Source: an uncultured Candidatus Peregrinibacteria bacterium
GTDB lineage: Bacteria; Patescibacteriota; Gracilibacteria; Peribacterales; Peribacteraceae
Direction: 5' to 3'
Assembly: GCA_903822115.1 (NCBI GenBank)
Contig: CAIJNU010000099.1
Coordinates: forward strand, 1-19,500
DNA length: 19,500 nucleotides
The notes under the pieces are model-generated. The model was given only the letters and a program-made list of their open reading frames with translations, had not been told where the DNA came from and searched no databases. Positions within the stretch are counted from its first letter, which is position 1, and the number at the start of each line of letters is the position of its first letter. Positions 14,598-19,500 of this stretch are shown here, piece by piece. Position numbers and translations under genes: made by a program.

Positions 14598-16280
14598 TCA
14601 ATAAACTTCCTTCAGATAACAACGCTCGCAGTATACGATCTCCGGTCTCTCGGGTGCGTAGGCGGTTTGCATCGCTGCGCCACATTTGACACAGGGGCGA
14701 CTCCAGAGCTTACGCGGGTTACGCATCGCCAATCTTCGACGGTGCCGCTCGTCGGGATGGAGATGCGGAACGGGCAGCCTCATTTGTCGATAGAACTCCA
14801 GTTCCTGCTTTACGATTTTGAACGGTCTCCCCGTGAACTCGCACTCGATTGCCCAGTTCAGGATGTCATCGGGAATATTATTGATGGAATCCGGCAGCAT
14901 CTGAGCGGGGATGATTTTGGAGACTTTGGGCAGCTCGTCGGTTTGGTCATTCCACTTCCATCCGCGCTTGTCGATTTCTTCCTTGGTCATCGGGAAGTAT
15001 TCCTGCGCGACGGTTTCGTTGTAGGCGAAGGGTGAGAGCTCCGTCGGGAAATATTCCCCCCACTCTCCGGTTTTTCGCATGTGTTCGATGATCCTCGGGA
15101 CCAGCTTCTGGTACTCCTCCTTCGTGTACTGCTTGTTCAGGATGCAGTAGGTGCCGTGTTTCATGCTGATGCATCCGAAGAGATCGTGCGAGCCGCTGAC
15201 GCAGTCGACGCAGTACGCGAGATCGTGGGATTCGGCGAGGATGTTGAAACTGAAGAAGATGTCTTGCGCGTGCGTGCCGGCGGCGAAGTCGTAGGTGCGA
15301 TCGCAGTGGTAGTTGAAGGCGGTATCCATGCAGTCTTCTCCGTAAATATGCCCCCACGCGAACGCGACGTCTCGGCAGTGGTGGCAATCGAAACTGTCAT
15401 GCACATCTTTGCATTCGGTGAGGTAGTTGCCCGACGCGTTTTCCATCGAGAAGCCCCACAGCGCGGGGACGATCTGCCGACGCTTCATCTCCGTGAATTG
15501 CTTCTCGAATGCGGAGACGCTCGACGCACTTCCCTCTGCGAGATCCGCGATCTTTCTCTCGTACTCTTCTTTCGAGAGTTTCACGTTCCCGAAGCAGTAC
15601 TCCGCGTTGCGGAGATTGGCGCAGAGGCAACAATTTTTGCAATCTCTGCAGTTGAAGAGGAAGGAGGAGCTCGAACAATTCACCACGTTCTGCGAATAGG
15701 AGATTCCGTAGCAATTCGTGGCGTCGAGCGTCTCGTAACATAATTCCGATTTCACGATGTTGTAGCCGTCGCACACCGATCGGCTGTCGATGACGAGGTA
15801 CGAGTAGAAGGCTTCTTCCGCGTGTCCGAGGCGCTGACCCATGTAGCAATTCTTCGAGTCGGCGCAGAAATTGTTGAAAAGACAATTTTCGGAATTCGAG
15901 ATGCTGCAGGCGAGGTGCGGCACGGCGTTTCGCATTGCGGCGAATTGTTCGAAGAAGGGGCGCGAGAAATCCATATCCTTACCGAAGTCCCGCGCATCCC
16001 ATCCCTCTCCCCACCAAGCCGTTTGGGAGTAGACGGGAAAGGGCGCATCGGCTGCGTACATGGAGATGATCTTCTCTCCCGTCTTATCACACGTTCGAGC
16101 GCGCAAGCTGCGCTCGTTGCGGAAGCTCAGTCGACGTTGATGTCGGCAGTCGGGGCACAGCGTCGGCGGTGGGATCGATATCTTCTCTCCCGCGATTGTC
16201 GGAGAGATCCTCTCCAGGAGATCGAGATCGAGCTTCTCGGTCTCGAATGCGCCACGGCAGGCTCGGCAGGCGTTCTGCAT
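14598..16280 (-). CDS. Cys-rich protein with two zinc ribbons and an internal duplication
   Basis: This 560-aa protein of unknown function has 33 Cys. The N-terminal zinc finger has C5-x2-C8 and C42-x2-C45 (CPDCRHQRR). The C-terminal zinc ribbon has C530-x2-C533 and C551-x2-C554. Between them, MYAADAPFPVYSQTAWW (74-90) and DMDFSRPFFEQF (102-113) lead into Cys-rich repeats. Examples are SENCLFNNFC, DSKNCYMG, DATNCYGIS and CRDCKNCCLC, ending at YCFGNVKLSKEEYERK (228-243). A second Cys-rich block (about 275-395) ends in YCILNKQYTKEEYQKL (378-393), so the two blocks look like a duplication offset by 150 residues. No signal peptide or membrane segment is seen, so it is probably cytoplasmic. I recall this type as common in Patescibacteria and usually annotated as hypothetical or zinc-ribbon. 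It starts 4 nt after the glycosyltransferase stop. Confidence 0.88.
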   Translation of the reverse strand: MQNACRACRGAFETEKLDLDLLERISPTIAGEKISIPPPTLCPDCRHQRRLSFRNERSLRARTCDKTGEKIISMYAADAPFPVYSQTAWWGEGWDARDFGKDMDFSRPFFEQFAAMRNAVPHLACSISNSENCLFNNFCADSKNCYMGQRLGHAEEAFYSYLVIDSRSVCDGYNIVKSELCYETLDATNCYGISYSQNVVNCSSSSFLFNCRDCKNCCLCANLRNAEYCFGNVKLSKEEYERKIADLAEGSASSVSAFEKQFTEMKRRQIVPALWGFSMENASGNYLTECKDVHDSFDCHHCRDVAFAWGHIYGEDCMDTAFNYHCDRTYDFAAGTHAQDIFFSFNILAESHDLAYCVDCVSGSHDLFGCISMKHGTYCILNKQYTKEEYQKLVPRIIEHMRKTGEWGEYFPTELSPFAYNETVAQEYFPMTKEEIDKRGWKWNDQTDELPKVSKIIPAQMLPDSINNIPDDILNWAIECEFTGRPFKIVKQELEFYRQMRLPVPHLHPDERHRRRLAMRNPRKLWSRPCVKCGAAMQTAYAPERPEIVYCERCYLKEVY

Positions 16281-16284
16281 GCGA

Positions 16285-17367
16285 TTACGATAGCACCTCC
16301 TCGTACCGATTGATCATCTTTTCCAGCGTGAAGTGCTCTCGTGCAAACGCCTCCCCCGCGGCTCCCAGAGCCGCTCGCTCTTCCGGATCCCGTAGGAGAT
16401 TGAGGGCGGAGCGAAGTGCGGGGACGCTTCCCGCTTTCACGATGATGGCGTTCTCTCCGTGCGTCAGGTAGCCCGCAATACCGCATACATCGGTGACGAT
16501 GACCGGAATGCCCACGCTCATCGCTTCGGCCACGACGAGTCCGAAGGGGTCGTGCTCGCGTGAGGGCAGGACGAACACGTCGATGGATTCGAAGAATGCT
16601 TTGAACTCCGTTTCCCCCTGCAGCAGGCGCATGCGCGGATGATCATCGAGCTGCTTGCGAATGGATTGTTCATCTCGTCCGCGGCCGACGATGGTCAGAT
16701 CCATCGCACGCTCGTCGCGCACCGCCTCGATGAGGAGGTCGACGCCCTTCTCCCAGCTGAGCCTCGCCGCCGTTCCGACGAAGAGCGTATCGGTCTTGTC
16801 CTGCTTACGCACGATGCCCGCGAAGCGGTTGGTGTCGATGCCGTTGGGGATTGCGACGATGGTCTGCGGCGACCATCCCATCTCTTCGTACAATTTGCGA
16901 CTGAGATCCGACACGGCGATCGTGAGGACGTTTAGGCTGAGTGCCTTCAACTGCGGGAGCCAGGGGTTGCTCTTCAGCCATCGCCCCGTCTTGTCGTGCT
17001 CGACCCAGTAGACACGGATCCCGCGTTTGAGTGCGAGCGGCGTGAGGAGGAGCTTCTCCGAGAGGCTGAGCATGATGATCGCGTTGACGCCGGGGATCTC
17101 GTCGAGGAGACTCTCGAGTTTTTGACGCATCGCTTTTCTGCGCCAGAGGAAACTGAATGCACTCCACATCGTGACGGGGGGCGGGCCGATGTGCTTATCG
17201 ACGGTTTCAATGCCGTGCTCGCGGGAAAGTCTCAGGAGGATGGAGCAGCTCCCGGCGAAGACGATGTCTTTCCCGCGCTTCTGGAGCCCCTCCATAAGCG
17301 AGAGCGTCTGCGTTTCGGCGCCGCCGAGCGCACTTTCCAACGGAAATCGGGTGAAGAGGATTTTCAT
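16285..17367 (-). CDS. GT4-type glycosyltransferase
   Basis: This 360-aa GT-B fold glycosyltransferase of the group 1 (GT4) family probably transfers a sugar from a nucleotide-sugar to a lipid-linked or surface glycan at the cytoplasmic face. The N-terminal half has the GGAETQ loop (15-20). The C-terminal half has VAIPNGIDTNRF (171-182) and GTAARLSWEKGVDLLIEA (198-215). VGRGRDE comes next, then the nucleotide-sugar motif with D273-PFGLVVA-E281 in the usual E-x7-E position. Donor and acceptor cannot be named from sequence. No signal peptide or transmembrane helix is seen. It lies 49 bp after serS and 4 bp before the Cys-rich gene on the same strand, so these two are likely one transcript. The ATG at 17365-17367 is the only good start. 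Confidence 0.9.
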   Translation of the reverse strand: MKILFTRFPLESALGGAETQTLSLMEGLQKRGKDIVFAGSCSILLRLSREHGIETVDKHIGPPPVTMWSAFSFLWRRKAMRQKLESLLDEIPGVNAIIMLSLSEKLLLTPLALKRGIRVYWVEHDKTGRWLKSNPWLPQLKALSLNVLTIAVSDLSRKLYEEMGWSPQTIVAIPNGIDTNRFAGIVRKQDKTDTLFVGTAARLSWEKGVDLLIEAVRDERAMDLTIVGRGRDEQSIRKQLDDHPRMRLLQGETEFKAFFESIDVFVLPSREHDPFGLVVAEAMSVGIPVIVTDVCGIAGYLTHGENAIIVKAGSVPALRSALNLLRDPEERAALGAAGEAFAREHFTLEKMINRYEEVLS

Positions 17368-17416
17368 CAGGGGAGGAGCGTTAAAGGGCAGAGGAGCATG
17401 GGGATCAACGGCAACA

Positions 17417-18724
17417 TCATGTGCGCTTCACGATCTTCTCCTGTCCGCCCATGTAGGGGCGCAGGACTTCGGGGATCGTCACACTTCCGTCGGGGTTCTG
17501 GAAGATTTCCAAGATCGGAATGAGAATGCGGGGTGAGGCGATGAGGGTGTTGTTGAGTGTGTGCACGAAACTTCGCTTCCCGTCTTTTCCCTCATACTTC
17601 ATGTTGAGGCGGCGCGCCTGAAAATCTCCGAGGTAGCTGCATGAGTGCGTCTCGCCGTAGGACTTGCGGCTCGGCATCCACGTCTCGATGTCCTGCTGGA
17701 AGAGTTTTCCTTTGCCGAGATCGCCCGTGCAGATCGTCATGACGCGGTAGGGGAGACCGAGCGCCTGCAGCACCTCTTCCGCATTCGTGCGAATCTCTTC
17801 GAACATGCTCATTCCGGTTTCGACGTTCGCTTCGCAGAGCACCACCTGCTCGATTTTCTGGAACTGATGGATGCGGTAGAGGCCCTTCGTGTCTTTTCCG
17901 TACGTCCCCGCCTCCCTCCTGAAGCACGGCGAAAATCCCGCATAACGCTTGGGGAGTTCGCTCGCCGCGAGCGTCTCGCCCATGTGGTAGCTCGCGACCG
18001 TCACCTCCGAAGTGCCGATGAGAGAGAGGTTGTCAGGCTCGATCGCCGTGTCCTTCCCCTCGCGTCCTCCCACGGCGTAGATATTCGTCTGATCCCCTCC
18101 CGGGAAGAATCCCGTTCCCATGAAGCACTCGTACGACGCGAGGTAGGGCGGCGTGAATTGCAGCCAACCTTTCTTCCGCAGATGATCGAGTGCGAATTGC
18201 AAGACGGCCATCTCGAGTCTCGCCCCGTCCCCTTTCAAGTAATAACTTCGCGCGCCGGCCACCTTGGCGCCGCGGGGGATATCGATGATGTCGAGCGCTT
18301 CGCCGAGCTCGACGTGATCTTTGGCTTTAGGATCCGTCGTCGGGATCGTCCCCCACTTCTTCGTCTCCATGTTTTCCGATTCGTCCTTCCCGGTCGGGAC
18401 TTGAGAGAGGGGAATGGCGGGGAGCAGGAGCTGCAGATCATTCCACTGTGTTTCGACCGCTGCGAGATCATCCTCTCTTCCCTTGAGCGTCGCATCAAGC
18501 TCTTTCATTTCCGCGATCGCATGTTTCTTCTCGTCCCCCTTCATCGCCGGCACCGCTTTGCTAACGGCGTTCTTCTTCGCGCGCATCTCCTCCACGGTCT
18601 TGATGAGATCGCGGCGCTGAGCATCGAGCTTCAAGAAAGCATCGACATCCACCGTGATGCGCTTCTTTGACGCAGCATCCTTGTAGACGTCCGGTCGCTC
18701 GCGTAAATCATTGAGGTCGATCAT
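17417..18724 (-). CDS. serS: Seryl-tRNA synthetase
   Basis: This 435-aa class II enzyme charges tRNA-Ser. The N-terminal arm (about 1-105) is rich in charged heptads (FLKLDAQRRDLIKTVEEMR...), the coiled coil that contacts the long variable arm. The catalytic core has the serine-binding loop GTSE (237-240, for the usual TxE). Motif 2 is CFRREAGTYGKDTKGLYRIHQF (FRRE at 268-271), and motif 3 is ETHSCSYLGDFQARRLNMKY (358-377). Length is typical (420-435). The ATG at 18724 gives the conserved MIDLNDLRERPD N-terminus. An extended -10 lies 8 nt upstream, and a stronger promoter 375 nt upstream could also read in. No T-box signature was found in the leader. Confidence 0.97.
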   Translation of the reverse strand: MIDLNDLRERPDVYKDAASKKRITVDVDAFLKLDAQRRDLIKTVEEMRAKKNAVSKAVPAMKGDEKKHAIAEMKELDATLKGREDDLAAVETQWNDLQLLLPAIPLSQVPTGKDESENMETKKWGTIPTTDPKAKDHVELGEALDIIDIPRGAKVAGARSYYLKGDGARLEMAVLQFALDHLRKKGWLQFTPPYLASYECFMGTGFFPGGDQTNIYAVGGREGKDTAIEPDNLSLIGTSEVTVASYHMGETLAASELPKRYAGFSPCFRREAGTYGKDTKGLYRIHQFQKIEQVVLCEANVETGMSMFEEIRTNAEEVLQALGLPYRVMTICTGDLGKGKLFQQDIETWMPSRKSYGETHSCSYLGDFQARRLNMKYEGKDGKRSFVHTLNNTLIASPRILIPILEIFQNPDGSVTIPEVLRPYMGGQEKIVKRT

Positions 18725-18732
18725 GCCGCGTC

Positions 18733-18741
18733 AGTGTAGCA
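18733..18741 (-). promoter_or_regulatory. Extended -10 promoter of serS
   Basis: On the minus strand this reads TGC then TACACT, the same form as before zwf, and ends 8 nt before the serS ATG. The -35 position (TTCTCC, 17 bp up) is poor. Transcription would start at or next to the start codon. Confidence 0.4.
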
Positions 18742-18772
18742 AGATCTCTCACGCAGGAGAAACTGCCCTCTT

Positions 18773-19099
18773 CTACTCCAATGACGCTGCGAGAGCGGGA
18801 TGGGGAAGCGTGACGCCCGGAGCAACGCGCAAGGAGACACCGGGGGTATCGCCAAGGTCCAATGCACGACCCATCTGTATTCTCCTTTCGATTGTCCTAT
18901 CTTCGATTTCTTCACGCACCTGCCGGGCCCGAGCCCCTGGGCTTGCAGAGATCTTGCAACTGCTCTGCCGTTCTGGGGCGACTGATTGTGTTGCTCGAGC
19001 GGGCAAGCCTTCGTAGAGACCAGTCCTTCCCATCGAGGGGTTATGAAGGTCGCGTAGCCATTCCACTCTCTCGACATCAGATAGTGCTCGATTACTCAT
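18773..19099 (-). CDS. Doubtful small ORF (108 aa) in the serS leader
   Basis: I do not recognise the product. The ORF starts with ATG 6 nt after a strong -10 (TATACT), so it would be translated from a leaderless message. It ends with TAG 48 nt before serS. The protein is hydrophilic, with charged stretches (REEIEDRTIERRIQ) and a Gly/Pro-rich tail, no signal peptide and no membrane segment. Its codons include several AGA/AGG Arg codons, unlike the CGC/CGT-rich neighbours, and other frames here are also open. Clustered hairpins within it make a structured leader or small RNA an equal alternative. Confidence 0.3.
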   Translation of the reverse strand: MSNRALSDVERVEWLRDLHNPSMGRTGLYEGLPARATQSVAPERQSSCKISASPGARARQVREEIEDRTIERRIQMGRALDLGDTPGVSLRVAPGVTLPHPALAASLE

Positions 19100-19105
19100 G
19101 GCGGA

Positions 19106-19145
19106 AGTATAATAGTTATTACAAACTAGTCAAGATGTATGTCAA
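19106..19145 (-). promoter_or_regulatory. Strong minus-strand promoter region upstream of serS
   Basis: On the minus strand TTGACT (19128-19133, 5 of 6) and TATACT (19106-19111, 5 of 6) are 16 bp apart. A perfect TTGACA (19140-19145) pairs with TAATAA (19116-19121) at 18 bp as a possible second, overlapping promoter. The AT-rich stretch stands out from the GC-rich surroundings. The first promoter ends 6 nt before the ATG at 19099. Confidence 0.6.
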
Positions 19146-19225
19146 ATACAAAGGGGAAGGTTTCTGTGAAGCCCGAAAAAAGGGCTGTTGCACAGTGTGA
19201 GTCTGGTTTTTTCCCACTGCTGCGA

Positions 19226-19231
19226 TACAAT
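19226..19231 (+). promoter_or_regulatory. Candidate -10 of uvrB
   Basis: TACAAT (5 of 6 to TATAAT) ends 8 nt before the uvrB ATG. No clear -35 is present at 16-18 bp. No ribosome binding site lies between, so a near-leaderless message is likely. Confidence 0.4.
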
Positions 19232-19239
19232 GGCCGGAC

Positions 19240-19500
19240 ATGGCGAAGAATATTCCCTTCCGGCTCGTCGCGCCTTTTTCGCCCACGGGAGATCAGCCCG
19301 TGGCGATCGAGAGGCTCGTTGAAGGATTGAAGAAAGGCGAGACGCACCAGACGCTTCTCGGAGCGACGGGGACGGGTAAGACCTTCACGATGGCGAATAT
19401 CGTCGCGCAGGTGCAGCGTCCGACCCTCATCCTCGCGCACAATAAGACCTTGGCCGCGCCGCTGTGCAGTGAGTTCCAATCGTTCTTCCCGGACAATGCC
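19240..19500 (+). CDS. uvrB: Excinuclease ABC subunit B, N-terminal part (runs off the window)
   Basis: Only the first 87 codons are present; the frame is open to the window end. UvrB is the DNA-damage-verifying helicase-like subunit of the UvrABC nucleotide excision repair complex. The visible part has FRLVAPFSPTGDQPVAIERL (7-26), Walker A GATGTGKTFTMA (41-52) and RPTLILAHNKTLAA (60-73), followed by SEFQSFFPDNA. All are hallmarks of UvrB domain 1a. The usual LAAQLYSEF is LAAPLCSEF here. The ATG at 19240 gives the family N-terminus; an ATG at 19230 is out of frame. The gene diverges from the serS side across a 515-bp gap. Confidence 0.96.
   Translation, partial: MAKNIPFRLVAPFSPTGDQPVAIERLVEGLKKGETHQTLLGATGTGKTFTMANIVAQVQRPTLILAHNKTLAAPLCSEFQSFFPDNA

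Larger units (their letters stand above)
18725..19239. other. Long serS-uvrB intergenic region, mostly unexplained
   Basis: The 515 bp between two divergent genes hold a strong minus-strand promoter, a doubtful 108-codon ORF, and clustered hairpins: AGCCC/GGGCT at 18932-18943 and GCAGAG/CTCTGC at 18945-18968. A hairpin near uvrB, CTGTG...AGCCC/GGGCT...CACAG (19164-19195), is followed 11 nt later by six T (19207-19212). I see no tRNA, T-box, tmRNA, RNase P or SRP RNA hallmark. Confidence 0.5.

Noticed and set aside
17645..18670. 341-codon plus-strand frame over serS
   Set aside because: Antisense shadow of serS.
18725..19099. T-box riboswitch before serS
   Set aside because: No AGGGTGG-type antiterminator sequence or Stem I motifs found in the leader on the minus strand.
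19185..19195. LexA (SOS) box upstream of uvrB
   Set aside because: CTGT-TGC-ACAG has only a 3-nt spacer; the E. coli box needs 8, and no GAAC-N4-GTTC is present.

Overview
The window looks like a chromosomal segment of a bacterium with a compact, moderately GC-rich genome. I infer Candidate Phyla Radiation / Patescibacteria, possibly the Peribacteria-Peregrinibacteria side. The grounds are a secreted SLH protein with a long poly-Ser linker, a Cys-rich two-zinc-ribbon protein of a type I recall mainly from that group, short gene spacing, and an almost complete lack of Shine-Dalgarno motifs. TGA is used as a normal stop, so this is not a UGA=Gly lineage. The taxonomic call is inference only.

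Layout. 1-130: a tRNA-Arg(CCU), minus strand. 128-2005: a divergent pair, a P-loop kinase-like/dCMP deaminase fusion (minus) and uppP (plus). 2072-3754: a secreted SLH protein (plus). 3770-7215: a minus-strand run of comM-like ATPase, a secreted protein of unknown function and pyrF. 7320-7724: yraN (plus). 7734-9868: the zwf-pgl pair (minus). 9869-10330: a non-coding region with a perfect 24-bp palindrome, a SAM-I (S-box) riboswitch with a candidate terminator, and two opposed arrays of a degenerate 7-bp tandem repeat. 10331-11485: metK (plus), presumably controlled by that riboswitch. 11580-12005: a small GGQ release-factor-like protein (plus), whose stop overlaps the stop of the next gene. 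12002-14503: a secreted amidase-SpoIID fusion (minus). 14598-17367: a glycosyltransferase and the Cys-rich duplicated protein, probably one transcript (minus). 17417-18724: serS (minus). 18725-19239: a mostly non-coding leader with a strong minus-strand promoter and a doubtful small ORF. 19240-19500: the start of uvrB (plus, runs off the window).

How the genes fit together. Most are housekeeping: nucleotide metabolism (pyrF, dCMP deaminase), the oxidative pentose phosphate entry (zwf, pgl), SAM synthesis (metK), translation (tRNA, serS, GGQ protein), and DNA processing or repair (yraN, comM, uvrB). A second theme is the envelope: uppP (lipid carrier recycling), the SLH surface protein, the amidase-SpoIID peptidoglycan hydrolase, a glycosyltransferase and a secreted protein of unknown function.

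The most interesting signals are the metK leader (riboswitch plus heptamer arrays), the duplicated Cys-rich protein, the amidase-SpoIID fusion, and the recurring -10-like hexamers 6-9 nt before start codons, which suggest leaderless transcription.
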